From assembly GCA_026419775.2 (NCBI GenBank), contig JAOPGA020000927.1, positions 1-64,000 on the forward strand: a stretch of 64,000 nucleotides of DNA, written 5' to 3'. Positions 42,035 to 53,368 of this stretch are shown here, piece by piece. The position numbers and the translations under genes are program-made. The notes beneath the pieces were generated by a model, which was given only the letters and a program-made list of their open reading frames with translations, was not told where the DNA came from and made no database searches. The stretch comes from Acrasis kona (lineage: Eukaryota > Heterolobosea > Eutetramitea > Acrasida > Acrasidae). Position 1 is the first letter of the stretch. Each line of letters opens with the position of its first letter.

Positions 42035-45000
42035 ATGACGAAGAAGAGAAAACAATCGGCTGTTGGATCATCGGGATACACACCAGACAAGAAAACTCAA
42101 AAAATTGATGCGGCGAAGCTTTTAAATAATCTAAGCACCAAAAATGAAGAATTAAAGCTAATTATGGACGAGGCTGGTAAATTGTTTGGGACTCCTAAGA
42201 AATTGAAGTTTGCTAAAAAATTAGGAAGATTCCATCGAGTTCAACTACCAGATCATGGGAACACATCACCGTTAGAATTGTTAGGTTTAATGAACATTAA
42301 AACCGACAACAAGAACAAGAACGAGAACGAGAACGAGGACACGTATGAACTATGGCATAGATTCAAGGATAACGGCAAGCCAATCATACTGGTCGGTGTA
42401 ACTGGTTGCGGTAAAACATACAAGTACATGAGGGCAGCAACAGCAGGGTACTTGATCTTTATAACGGCTGCGGACAGAAGCGATCTCCTTGATCCATCTT
42501 ATAAGCACCTGCTTAAATTAGTGGAAAACAATGTCGACAAGGAAAACAGACGCCTCATCTCATGCTTCATCGCTTGTAGATTGGCTGGCTTGCTGACACA
42601 ATTGTTCAAATATAACATCTCGCCAACTGACTATTTCTATGGTCAATTTAACAGCAACTCAATTCCCTACTCTAGTTTGTTAGAAAAGATAACAGATATC
42701 AAAAATCCAGAAAAGTTGTGTAAAGAACTCATACAAGTGATCAGACTACACCAACAGTTCAAACAACATGGACTGATTGGTTGCGCCTTTGATGAGTGCG
42801 GCGTAATGGATAAACATGCTATTGGGAAATTCACTTCAAAAACCTCAATCCAGCCTCGTGCAATGTTATACGGTGTATCGGATGTAGTGAAGGAATTACA
42901 AACTTCAGTTAAATTTGATCTAATGGCATATGCTGGAACCACCTTCTCAATGAAAATCATCAAGGCCTTCATGAGCGACGGGGGCAGAGGATATGAAGTT
43001 GACTATTACTTGAAGTTCCCTTTCTTTCTCGAGAAACGCATTATACAAATGTTTTCTAAATTGGTCAATTACAATAATGATAAAAATCTTTCCAGAATTG
43101 CATCAAAATTGATTGGTAGGCCACGTCTAACCATGCTTGCGATCATCAAGTTGGGTGAGATTGATAATGTGGACGGTGAATCTACAGATCATGTAATTGA
43201 AAGAGCCGTGACTGAGTCCTACAATCAAATAAAAGATTCTTGCGTTGAAAAAATCTTGGAGAGGGCTAATGACAATAAAATGTACGATGACCACACCATC
43301 AATGGCATTAGAGTAATGATGTACTTTCATTTGTTTCAAAAGAATCCGCAATATATGGTTAAAAACCCACAAGATTGCGAGATTGATTTGGTTAATGCTG
43401 GAATATGTCATACTCGACAAGCGAAAGAAGGGTTTGTCTATTTTATGAGCGAGCCATTATCAATCGATATTGCACTTTCTTTCTTGGATCGTAACAAGCA
43501 GGATTTTCGAGACTGGGGTATTCGTTTGATCCGTAATTCGATAATGGACTGTATTAATAATAATCAGGCAGATGGTAAAGCGGCAGAAAAGATTATGGCG
43601 GCAGAAATGACACGAAAAGATACTTTCAAACATTTTGCACGATCCGGTGTAGTACCACTTAATTTGGTTGAATGCGTAGAATCCATTGAGTTCGACACGA
43701 TTCACGAAATAGAGAAATCCAACGATGATTCGTCATTACAGAAAAAAGAGCTAGAACTATTGGAAAACGGTGATGGCATTTGCATTTTGCCAAGTAACAA
43801 CATGGGTTTTGATATCTTAATCAAAAAGAAAACCTCCGAAAGTGACAAATCGAATGTTTTAGCCCTTTGCATGAAAACTACTAGCTCTGGTGAAGTGAGC
43901 AAGAAGGAAACTACCAAAAATCTGTTGCAACTTGACCACAAATTGCAGTATACGCAAAAAAGGGGAACGAATCATGAGAAAAAGAGTGAGGCTACCACAA
44001 AGGTAGATGAATTTTTCGAAAAAAATGTTAAGCAATATGTACTTTTGGATGTATGTTTACCAAACAGGAACAAAACTGTGAAAGCAGAACCACACATGGC
44101 GAACAATATAATCCATATTAATGAGTCCAACATTCACGAGCTCATCCGTGATCATAAATCCTGCGCCGCTCTCAAGCACATCTGGACTCGTGCTAGCATC
44201 AGCGATCAGAATCGGATTACGGATTACTTTAGTAAACAAGATCTGAATGTAGTACCGGGCAATATGTCTCAGCAGAAATTAGGAGACGAGGTGAAAATTT
44301 CGAGACAAATCGCTCAGTTGACATGTAAGTCACACAAACATTTCATAATGCTAACACTGATATTGTAGTGGGCGATGGAGCGAATGAAACAAGTGACGTT
44401 GAAGCATTAAAGAGGGAGAATCAATCGTTGCAACAGCAACTACATCTACAAAAGCAATGTAAGTCATACACAACTCAAAAGTACTCAACATGTTATTGTA
44501 GTGGGTGGATCTATTAGTGGAGTCACCATTACCATCAAGAATGGAGAAGATGACTCGGTCGCATCGGAGTTGATTACGTTGCCCAAAAATTTTGAAGATT
44601 TGAGGAAGTTGATCCAGGACAGGTTTGGTTTTACCAATCCGCCCGTCATTAGCAATGAGAAATATGCTCTAATCAGAGACATCAACGTCATCTCACGAGA
44701 TGCAACCATTTTGGCATTCGCCAATGAAGCAAGTCTTAAGAAGGCCAGTAAACAACCAGGTAAGTCACATGCAACACAAAAAGTACTCAACATGTTATTG
44801 TAGTGGGTGGTCACGAGCAAGCCAAGGTGGTCAGGGTGTCTGTAAATGATGTAGATGGTGATTTAGTGCCTGTCACACAATCACACACTTTTAAAGAGTT
44901 GATTGCCAATGTTGGTGCAAAAGTAAAGTTCGCTGTGACGAAGGTTAAATTTGAAGGAGGAGTAATCAAAGATGAAGATACTTTCAAAGTAATGATGAGT

Positions 45001-45048
45001 ACATGGAATGGAAAATTGGTGTTTGTTGAACCAGTCAAGAGGGAGTAA
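42035..45048 (+). CDS. Crinkler/RHS-like P-loop NTPase plus nuclease-fold protein with two C-terminal ubiquitin-like modules (four exons)
   Basis: The exons are 42035..44324, 44369..44458, 44502..44759 and 44804..45048. All three introns (44, 43, 44 nt) are phase 1, and the product is 960 residues. The N-terminus is basic (KKRKQ). Residues 121-128 are a Walker A motif (GVTGCGKT) and 'CAFDECGVMD' near 250 is Walker B. Near 590-616 'MGFDILIKKK' and 'VLALCMKTT' resemble the D and x-K strands of a restriction-endonuclease fold. This NTPase-nuclease pairing characterises the Crinkler/RHS class described by Zhang, Burroughs and Aravind. Exon 2 encodes a short coiled coil (LKRENQSLQQQLHLQKQ). Exons 3 and 4 each encode a ubiquitin-like or doublecortin-like module (FEDLRKLIQDRFGF; FKELIANVGAKVKF). 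Members act as secreted effectors or in genome conflict; no signal peptide is seen here. Confidence 0.68.
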
Positions 45049-45307
45049 TAAAGTATATACCTTTTATGAAATGAAATGTTTTAATTCATCAATCTTTATT
45101 TGTGATGTTTGAACGAAGTACCCAGCAGAAAAGACATTCAAAATTATAACCAAGATTCCAGGGGGTAATTAGAGTTGAAACAGCTCTTCGCAAGATTGCA
45201 AGGGCAAACTATGGAATTGAGAAATACTTGGAATAAAAAATGTTTGGGATATCAAATAAGTTTATTGTTGGGTTCAATTATAGTTGCACTTAAAACAATA
45301 TCGTCCT

Positions 45308-46273
45308 TCACTCTTCTTGTTGTAAAACCCATATTTGGAGAAATTTTTGGTAAGATTTGTAGGTAAACCGAACGTAGGTCAAGTTTCGAATAAATCGTCG
45401 CTCCTTTCTTTGCAATAACCGAGAATCCGTAATCTGTTGAAGGGACGTCATTGGTGTCGTCGCATGTTTTCTCGTTGATATGAATAAAGTCGTGAACGGA
45501 TTATTCTTGCTTCCGGAAAAAATATTAAAAACCCGTGAATTGAACAATCCCACCGGAATACCTAAATAGTCTTTCTCTGGTTCGGCAAGATCGTCGTGTT
45601 TTTCGATGATTGACTCTGATAGTCATGTTTCGACATCCTTAGCAATGAGTTCTTCATCTCGATCGCTAAGTCTGAACTGTGCTTTGTAAGAGCCTTTAGC
45701 CCTGTCTGAGGGGTCTTCGAAATGTATAGCAATCTCCCCAATAGTGCTATGTCGGTCCTTGGTCTTAAGATTCTCATCGGTAGCATGTTGAATCTTTTTC
45801 ATGAGTTCCGCATGTTGAGGGTGATACTCTATACCGTCGGACTCTTTCTTCTTCTCTTCTTCAATCATGTTGTCTACGTCTTCGACAACATACTGGTTGT
45901 TTAATTGTTTGAACTCCTCTGCCAGCGCAAATGGAATGTTCAATTGCAGCAAGTTGATAAGATCCCATCCAAAAATGATGGGCCTCCGCTACTAAACGCT
46001 TTATGTTGGAAGTATGTAAGCGTTGTTCCTTCCTCTGTTTAAGAATTCTGTACTGTTCTTCCAGATTCTTTGGCCATTTCTCTCTTGGGACTGNCGGTAG
46101 GTTTTTCTTCTTGAGGTTGCAGTCTGTATCTGTGTGGTTGAAGAATCCACAGTGGTTACAATAATTAGTTCAGTTACTTTATCAAGGTTCTTAGCAGACA
46201 GTGCCTTGAGGATGCCCTTCGTTAAAAGTTTAATATTCTCCTTCTCTGAAAGCTGGTACAATAATAGAAACAC
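45308..46273 (-). pseudogene. decayed minus-strand gene with in-frame stop
   Basis: The frame encoding 'DLINLLQLNIPFALAEEF' through 'DRDEELIAKDVET' continues in the same phase past a single TGA near 45620 into 'LSESIIEKHDDLAEPEKDYL', down to 45308. Upstream, the piece at 46273..46001 (KENIKLLTKGILKALSAKNL) is in another phase and contains an ambiguous base at 46094. Two adjacent stops (TAG TAG) precede the middle piece. The product would be an acidic, helical cytosolic protein. I see no family. Confidence 0.45.
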
Positions 46274-46677
46274 TTATCTCAGACATTTTTTATTCTGACA
46301 GCAAAATCCTCAAAGTCCATATACCTACCACAGAGGACAAAGAATAAAAAATACTAAAGGAAGAAGACTATTAACATGTGCTCGGGTTCGCTCAGACAGA
46401 CAACAAGTCCTTTTTGGTAGCAAAAGATTTAGTTTTAGTAAAGGATTATTTATTTGTTTTTCGGTTTCTTGTTTTAAAAGCGTAAACTCACGTGCAGTAA
46501 GGGCTTTTGAATTATTTATAGACTTGATACGTTGTTTAAATGCATCGGAGCAGCACAGATCATAGCCAAAACAGGCATTTCCGTATAAAAATCTAAAGAC
46601 AACACATTTAGATGTTCACAACCTGCAAAGAACCCATCCCTAGTGCGTACTTCAAACTGATTTCTTGGTTTTATTTG
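46274..46677. other. intergenic region
   Basis: About 400 nt of AT-rich sequence between the decayed gene and the protease gene contains nothing I can name. Confidence 0.4.
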
Positions 46678-47848
46678 TTACATGTAAACAGTTCCTGCGT
46701 ATACGAACTGGCCAACTGAGCATTCTCCTTCCTTAATTCTTGCAAAGCCTTTCTCTCCCCAATATGGACCCCACGAGTTGGCTACATTCGTTTTTAGTAA
46801 AGCAGGAGCAAAAAAACTTACCAATAATAAAGTAGTTACCAGCTTGCTTGTCAACTCCGTAACCAACAATTCTTATTGCGTGTCCACCGATTAAGCTACC
46901 AGTCCTGTGTCTGTACACTCCAGTTTTGTAATAATAAAAGTCCTCATAAACGTCCATATATCCGTGAACGGGACCATTATTAGCAATTTCGTTCTTGATG
47001 TCTTTAAAGTTATCTTGGTCACTGCACATTCTGTAAGTATCGCTCCAGTACCTGTCAGCCTTAGCTACTGGACTCCCATCATCACATTTTGATGGACAAC
47101 TTCCAGCATCACCACTTTCTCCTGCCCTATATGATGAACATGAGTCTACGTAAATACCTTCCTTTTGTGTGTATTGCCAGAAAGTTTCCTGGTAGCCACC
47201 ATCACATCCTCCGTTGTCTGCGCAGCCAATCATTGATTGAATGGATAATGGCATTTTAACAATGAAACTATCAGATGCAATGCACATTCTATCCTGCATG
47301 ACTCCAACCCCACTAACAGCCCTACCAAAGATAAATAGCTAGGGGGAATAACTTACTTACCAGCAACCTCCACAAACACCTTGGTCTATAATAGGTGAAA
47401 TGCACTCGGGCCATTTTGTTCTTGAATCAAAAGATTTAGGAGGATTAGCATCTGATAGAAGATTCCTCTTTATTGATTGTTGAGTTGTTTGAATCATAGC
47501 AGGCGTGGGAGGTAGTGCACCAATAAACTTCTTTTTTTCGCTAACTGGCTTTATGGAGAACTGATTATGTGAAGCTCTCCAAGTTTCTATTGAGTTACCA
47601 TTGACCTCATTTATAATTGTATTGGTTCTGTTGAACGCTTTGAATTTCAAAGAATTACTATTGGTTTGTTTGCAACTCTGTTATTGTTTTCCTCTCTCTG
47701 TCGTGTTATCACTTACATTGATGCATCCAGAGAAGCAGGCACGCCTCACTGTAATAGTCTCAGAGCCACTAGTAAATTCTACAAGGTCTTGGGTCTTTAC
47801 AGCTGTAAGAGCCAGCAAAAGGATTGATATTAAAGCGATCACCTTCAT
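46678..47848 (-). CDS. secreted papain-family (C1A, cathepsin B-like) cysteine protease, four exons
   Basis: The exons are 47848..47717, 47677..47361, 47321..46822 and 46781..46678. The introns are 39, 39 and 40 nt, and the product is 350 residues. The ATG at 47848 starts a signal peptide (MKVIALISILLLALTAVKT). A prodomain precedes 'SFDSRTKWPECISPIIDQGVCGGCW', where Gln and the second CGGC Cys are catalytic. The intron falls inside the Trp codon after the active Cys. 'GGHAIRIVGYGV' gives the His, and 'ANSWGPYWGEKGFARI' the Asn across the last intron. 'GCDGGYQETFWQY' is the usual second Cys motif. CGGC in place of CGSC is a mild change. It acts in lysosomes, food vacuoles or outside the cell. 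Confidence 0.88.
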
Positions 47849-48052
47849 GCCCTTTCCACTCCAGTTGCAACTCAACTAACAGTGGTTACAACTTTCGTTT
47901 ACAGTGCAATTTCATGGAATTATTTCTAAAGAAGAACATGCTAAAAACAACAAATAACAAAGCGACAACCAATTTAGTTTTGTTTTCTGTTATTAAGTTA
48001 ATAAACCTCAATATCCTCAAACAGCTGACACATCAAAGAAAAGTTTTGTAAA

Positions 48053-49045
48053 ATGACTAAATGCAGTGTATGTGATAATGTTCCACTCAAGATTATGCAA
48101 TGTGGAAGATGTAGAGATGTCGATTATTGCGGTAGGGAATGTCAAATAAAGGACTGGAAGTCACATAAGACCACTTGTGTACCAAAGAAGGAAGTACCCG
48201 CAAGTGTTAAAAGTTTTGAACCGAAGAATACAAGTGAATACAAACTCAAATCATATTGGGATTCCAGATTTAAAGAAGAGGAACAGTTCGATTGGCTTGG
48301 AAAGGTTTTGTTATTATACACATTTTACACATCTGAATCAAATACAGTACGAGGATATTAGAGAACCCCTCTCCGCAATTTTAACAGATAAATCCTTAAA
48401 AATAATGGTTCTGGGATGTGGGAACTCGACTTTATCAAACGACCTACATCAAGATGGCTACACTAATGTTATTAGCATGGATTACAGTAGTGTAGTCATT
48501 GACAAAATGTCTAAAAAGTAAATCATTTTCAATGTTGTACTAAAATTTTTAGGTACCCACATTTAGAATGGGTGGTCATGGACGTTTGTGACATGAGCGT
48601 CATCACAACAGGATCATACGACATTGTCCTGGATAAAGGAGTCATGGACGCACTTGTAACGGACGAAAAGGATCCGTGGAATCCCAGTCCGTCAGCAATA
48701 CAGTGCACGCGGAAGGTAAAAAACATTTTAATAAAAATCACATTAATGTCAATCAATTAGATGTGCAAAGAAGTTTGTAGAGTTTTAAAAAAAGATGGAC
48801 ACTTTATTCAAATTTCCTTCGACCAGCCTCACTTTAGAAGGTAGAACTTTTCGCATTCATCTTGATTAATTCTTTTTAGATTATTCATAATACCCGAAAA
48901 TGAAGATGATGAACAACAAGTAAAGAGTTTAACTGTTCCGAAACAAATTTCGGCTTCTTGTAATTGTATTGGATGGAACTTTGAATGGAGGCAACTAACA
49001 TCAGTTGGGTTTGGATACTTTATGTATGTCATGAAGAAGGAATAA
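48053..49045 (+). CDS. MYND zinc finger fused to an EEF1A-lysine-methyltransferase-like domain (five exons)
   Basis: The exons are 48053..48304, 48348..48517, 48553..48715, 48761..48840 and 48880..49045. The introns are 43, 35, 45 and 39 nt, and the product is 276 residues. Residues 4-42 are a MYND finger (CSVC..., CGRC, YCGREC, DWKSHKTTC). The methyltransferase starts at 'YWDSRFKEEEQFDWLGK' and has 'IMVLGCGNSTLS' as the SAM-binding motif I, 'VISMDYSS' and 'YDIVLDKGVMDAL'. This pattern is typical of the METTL13/EEF1AKMT4 group, which methylates lysines of translation elongation factor 1A. The MYND finger may recruit the substrate or a chaperone. Confidence 0.82.
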
Positions 49046-49445
49046 AGACAATTAGACACAATTATGACGTTGTAGTTTCAACAATTTATGCAAATCCAAT
49101 TCATCCCCTCTTTTTTAGCATACATTGTGGTTATCAGACACTATGGGAACATAATCTGTTAAACATAATACCATGTTATTACAACTATTAGAATCTTATT
49201 GACACTGGTCTTCGGCTAATATGAATGGTAGCTCTTGTCCACTCCACATCATGAGATACACTGATCCAATCTAAAGATCCTTGACATCAATGACACCAAT
49301 TGATTCCTCATTTCTGGTTAATTAATCAAGATGTAGGTGTGATAAGTAGACACAAATATGATGTTGTAAGAATTATTTGAAAGTCCAAAAACTATTAAAC
49401 TGAAGACTGTTTAAAGAAGCCGGCAAAAGAAAAAAAATAAGTATC
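49046..49445. other. intergenic region
   Basis: About 400 nt follows the methyltransferase gene. The only frame is a spurious 68-codon one that overlaps the last exon. Confidence 0.4.
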
Positions 49446-50521
49446 ATGTTAAACTATAGACCACCCCATTTGAGACATAGGATGCAGCAAGCATCCCAAA
49501 GTACACCTGATTCTCCTACTGAAGAATCATTCGAGATATCCAAACCAAAACATCCTTGTAAATTAATAATGTTCGACAAGAACTACATAGACCTTCTAAA
49601 TGAAGTATCCATGGAAAGAACAGGATGTCAACTACAAGAAGATGACCTCAAAAGAATGTTTTTGTAAGTGAATTCAAACATTCAAATCAAACTCTCATCT
49701 TTGGCAGACACTTTCCAATCGCGAAGAATTTTTGTACTAAAAAAGATGCAGCCACCCTTTTGGATCTGTGGAAATATATTACATTTGAAGACACCAAAAA
49801 GATGCTGTCCAAAAAGTATAGTATGCTGGATATTTCATTCTTACCACAAAACACAACATCAAAGAATATGATTTTAAAAGCGTTCGATAATTTCACAACA
49901 GTAGTAATCAAATGCCCACCTAACCGTGCTTTTGTGGAAAAAGAAGTTCAAATATGGTCCGAGATTATAAAACACACTAACGACAACGAACATCACAGAC
50001 ATTTAGCAGGCCCAATCGAACCATTCAGAATCAACTTTAATAATGATTCAGACATTTTTTACACTAGCGGTCCAATAGATGCAATTAACATGCCACTTTA
50101 CCCAAATGCATTATCACACATGCAAGATAACCTGACAGAAGAAATGATCTTGAAACTCGGAGAACAATTAGAATATGCCATTAAAGCTTTCCACAAAACT
50201 GGATATATACATTGTGACATCAAACCATCGAACATCTTGATTAGCTACGATGGAACATTATTCTTGAGCGATTATGCATCAGCTGTAGAAGTTGGTCAAA
50301 CTGTCGAGCGATATAGTACCCAGTATGTGCTAGCTGACAGGAACATGAATAATCCAGTTGACCACAACTTTGATTATGAGTCTTTGGTCCTAACTATTTT
50401 GTACAAGGCTAAGTGTTTATTGCTAAAGGAATGTGGATATACACGTTTAGAAGTGATGCAAGCAATCACCAAGTGCACAGACAAAGTGAAGATTATTTTA
50501 CTAAGTTTTTTGAATAAGTAA
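49446..50521 (+). CDS. divergent protein kinase-like protein (two exons)
   Basis: The exons 49446..49663 and 49708..50521 join across a 44-nt intron (GTAAGT...GGCAG) to give 343 residues. The start is MLNYRPPHLRHRM. 'TTVVIKCP' could supply the ATP-binding Lys. 'GYIHCDIKPSNIL' is a catalytic loop with HCD in place of HRD but with the catalytic Asp, Lys and Asn kept. 'LFLSDYASA' replaces DFG with DYA. 'NFDYESLVLTILY' matches the helix F Asp. The glycine-rich loop is not recognisable. It could be weakly active or a pseudokinase; the substrate is unknown. Confidence 0.68.
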
Positions 50522-51023
50522 AATAAATGCTAAATAAATTATCTATTTCACTTATTGACAAAATATCCAAACGCTTATCAAACCATTACAGTGGGTCCTA
50601 TTATGGCATGCTATCCAGATTAGTTGAATTTCCTGGAAATTCCAGCTTGAAGTACTGCTTCGGAGTTGGTTAAAAAGTGGTGCTTTTGTAGTACTTTCAA
50701 AATCACGGGAATAATAGTTGACCCATGCATAATTTATGGGAAGGCCTCACAAGGCAGATCATTGATTCAACCTTTAGAAATCCAAAGTTCAAGTCTGAGT
50801 GCTTCCACATCAAGAATCAGACCAAGAAGCACATAATAATCAGCCACCACATCAGTTGTTCGAAAGTCATCGTGATCGATGTTACAGATCAACACCATCA
50901 CATTACAAGGCAAGAAAACAAATTCGAATGGATGAGGAAAACATTGTAATCCCAAGATTGGAAAATCGGAAATCTAAAATCCATCTTTGAACCAGTTCCA
51001 TTGTTTCTTCATCACCTTCTGCT
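50522..51023. other. intergenic region
   Basis: About 500 nt without a convincing frame lies 3' of the kinase-like gene. AATAAA occurs just after its stop, near 50521. A 74-codon ORF at 50725 lacks any motif. Confidence 0.4.
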
Positions 51024-51382
51024 TCATTCTCCTCTGATTCGTCGGCTTCTTTTCGCTGCCATATTCTTGATGGTGACCTTCGTTTTTAATTTGGTTTCTT
51101 TATTAACAACATTTTCTTCAGCGTCGAACTTCGTGTCTAGACTATCAAATTTAGCCTCGAGCTTGGCATCGTCCTCGGCAAGCTTTTCTTGGGCTAAATA
51201 CTGTGTGGGATTAGGGTCGTGTAACTAAAGTTTACTTAAACGTGATATATAATTTTCTTTCACGGCTTTGGTTGTTACGCTATCAGGATCTGTTACTAAC
51301 TTGTACAATCTTCCTTGAAGTTCCGAACCAAATCTTGTTTAACCAACGCTGAACATTTGTCCACTAAAGGGAAGAGAGACAT
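51024..51382 (-). pseudogene. broken coiled-coil gene remnant
   Basis: An ATG at 51382 (MSLFPLVDKCSALVKQDLV) soon ends in TAG. A second phase encodes 'LQGRLYKLVTDPDSVTTKAV' and continues through an in-frame TAG at 51225-51227. It then encodes 'LAQEKLAEDDAKLEAKFDSL' and ends with TGA at 51024. The last part is a clean charged coiled coil. One frameshift and one stop separate the pieces, and a normal-sized intron does not remove both. Confidence 0.4.
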
Positions 51383-51939
51383 TTCTTATTAAATCCTTCG
51401 TAGGGTTGTCGGATTTTAAATAAAGTCTTGAAGCATCAGAGTTTTGAAACCAAGCTCTCGTACATGAAGAAAAGTAGAAAGTATAGTTAATAAATGTATA
51501 TTGTTTGACTTTGATTTCTTGTATGCATAATTATGCAAGTAATAGCAAATGTGCTCTAATGAACATCTCTCATTCTGCTGTTGACCACCTCCACTTTGAA
51601 TTCCACCACCCACTACATGTTGAGTACTTTTGTGTTGAATATAAATTACATCGTGAATGTTTACGCCTTCGTCTTCACGACACATTTTTAAATGTCAATT
51701 GATGGCCTGTATGTTTCAATTCATTGCACTTCACTTGATTATCTGGGATAATCCCAAGTAGGCACTGAATTTAGAAAAGTATTTCGTGTACACAATATAC
51801 ATGACACCAATACCTTTTCCGGGATTGGCGAGGGTGGCTACGGTCTTCAACTTAAAATTGTAAATCATGCATCTGTACAATTGCATGTTCGTTGTTCGTT
51901 CTTAAAAAGAGTTCGAAAATTTAGCACATACAGATAAAA
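51383..51939. other. intergenic or decayed sequence upstream of the phosphatase
   Basis: The minus-strand frame at 51685..51416 (GGGIQSGGGQQQNERCS) begins with ATG but has no supporting domain. It may be another piece of the broken locus. The rest is AT rich. Confidence 0.3.
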
Positions 51940-53319
51940 ATGTCTCAAGACGTGAAAGTACCAATAGATGGCCGTATAGCAACATTTATAGCTGTGCACA
52001 CTGTCGAAGGAGGGCCTGTACTCATCGAAGTAACGGAAGATACCACAGTAGAAAACCTCTATGACGAACTCCACTCAAAAGCTACTCTACCAGACTCTGC
52101 CGAAGTCTTTTACTTGACAACGCACATTGACCCTAAAGATGACTCAAAGCCCCTACTCTCGCATTACAAACTCCCGCTAGTTCAAATCATAGTCCCAACT
52201 AGTGGTAATTGGCAATCACAGACGTGGTCAACTACAGAGGTTACCAAACATTCATTAAACTTATACGTTAAATCAGATTTAAAGACCCATTTGCTCAATC
52301 AAGTTCTCGAATTTTCAAAACAAAATGAAATAACAAAATTAAAATTTCCAACATCACTCACCAACGAAGAACGCAAATTCATTCACTTCATCGCGGACCA
52401 ACTAAACATATCCCATCAGAGTTGCGGCACCGAAGAACGTTACGTCCAAATACAAAAAAAGAACAACAAGAAGCAATCAAAAAAAGGAATGGTGAACCTA
52501 CTGGACATGACCAAGAAGAGCCACAGAAAAATTCCAAAAGGCATGAGCGTAGTGTTGGATGACTTTTTATATTTGGGATCAGGACTAGACGCTGGCGATG
52601 CAGAGGAAATTGAAAAGCATAACATTAGGCGCATTTTGAATGTTTCAAAAGAATGGAAGAACAGTACCATCCTCTCACCTGAAGTCACTTTTAAACATGT
52701 TCTGCTTGAGGATATACCCGAACAAATCATTCACGATCAATTTGAAGACGCCATTGAATTCATCAAAGAGGCCGTTAAAAACAAACAAAAGATCCTTGTA
52801 CATTGTACTGTTGGAAAATCAAGATCGGCATCATTTGTATTGGCATACCTAATGAAGGAACATTCATTGAACCTAAAGCAAGCACATGAACTTTTAGTAA
52901 GTAAGAGAAATATAATTAAACCCAATGATGGTTTCATTAAACAACTCATGCTGTATGAATCAAAGTTATTTGAGAACCAACACACTGACATCACTACGGG
53001 TCTTAGTACATCCTTATTGTGGGAATTTGACCAACCAAGCAAATATGTAGAGCTGCAAAAGGAGAAGAAGAAGAAACAAACGGTAGATGTATCACCTATT
53101 GTTGAGAATCTATTGACTTTGGATGTACTTTCAACAATTGTGGAAGATCATTTAGGTGGGGAATACATTAATGTTAATGTTCCTAAATTATTGGCTCTGG
53201 TTCGGGAATTTGTTTGTAATAAAAGTGAGTTGGAGGGACAGGAATTGAGAGTTGCTTTAAAGTTAGCGCAAGACAAGGCTAGATTGTGGTACTTGGAAAA
53301 AATAAATTCTGTTCATTAG
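51940..53319 (+). CDS. dual-specificity phosphatase with ubiquitin-like and R3H domains
   Basis: This single exon encodes 459 residues. Residues about 10-85 have a ubiquitin-like strand pattern (VLIEVTEDTTVENLYDEL). Residues about 110-165 match an R3H single-stranded nucleic acid binding domain, with the Arg-x3-His pair in 'LTNEERKFIHFIADQLNI' and 'HQSCGTEERYVQIQKK'. Residues about 205-345 are a dual-specificity phosphatase with the intact active site HCTVGKSR (288-295) and 'LYLGSGLDAGDAEEIEKH' at its start. The C-terminal 100 residues are helical and unassigned. An R3H-phosphatase fusion suggests dephosphorylation of an RNA- or DNA-bound target. Confidence 0.82.
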   Translation: MSQDVKVPIDGRIATFIAVHTVEGGPVLIEVTEDTTVENLYDELHSKATLPDSAEVFYLTTHIDPKDDSKPLLSHYKLPLVQIIVPTSGNWQSQTWSTTEVTKHSLNLYVKSDLKTHLLNQVLEFSKQNEITKLKFPTSLTNEERKFIHFIADQLNISHQSCGTEERYVQIQKKNNKKQSKKGMVNLLDMTKKSHRKIPKGMSVVLDDFLYLGSGLDAGDAEEIEKHNIRRILNVSKEWKNSTILSPEVTFKHVLLEDIPEQIIHDQFEDAIEFIKEAVKNKQKILVHCTVGKSRSASFVLAYLMKEHSLNLKQAHELLVSKRNIIKPNDGFIKQLMLYESKLFENQHTDITTGLSTSLLWEFDQPSKYVELQKEKKKKQTVDVSPIVENLLTLDVLSTIVEDHLGGEYINVNVPKLLALVREFVCNKSELEGQELRVALKLAQDKARLWYLEKINSVH

Positions 53320-53368
53320 ATTTTTGTGTTTGTTGACAATAATATTATGTTTTACTGACGATGGCGTT

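Noticed and set aside
42667-42972. 101-codon minus-strand ORF inside the Crinkler-like gene, and others at 43.1-44.2 kb
   Set aside because: They are antisense shadows of a strongly coding exon.
13764-51227. Possibility of stop-codon reassignment, because several remnants continue past stops
   Set aside because: The stops differ (TAA at 13764, TGA near 45620, TAG at 51225), frameshifts accompany them, and intact genes use all three as normal terminators.
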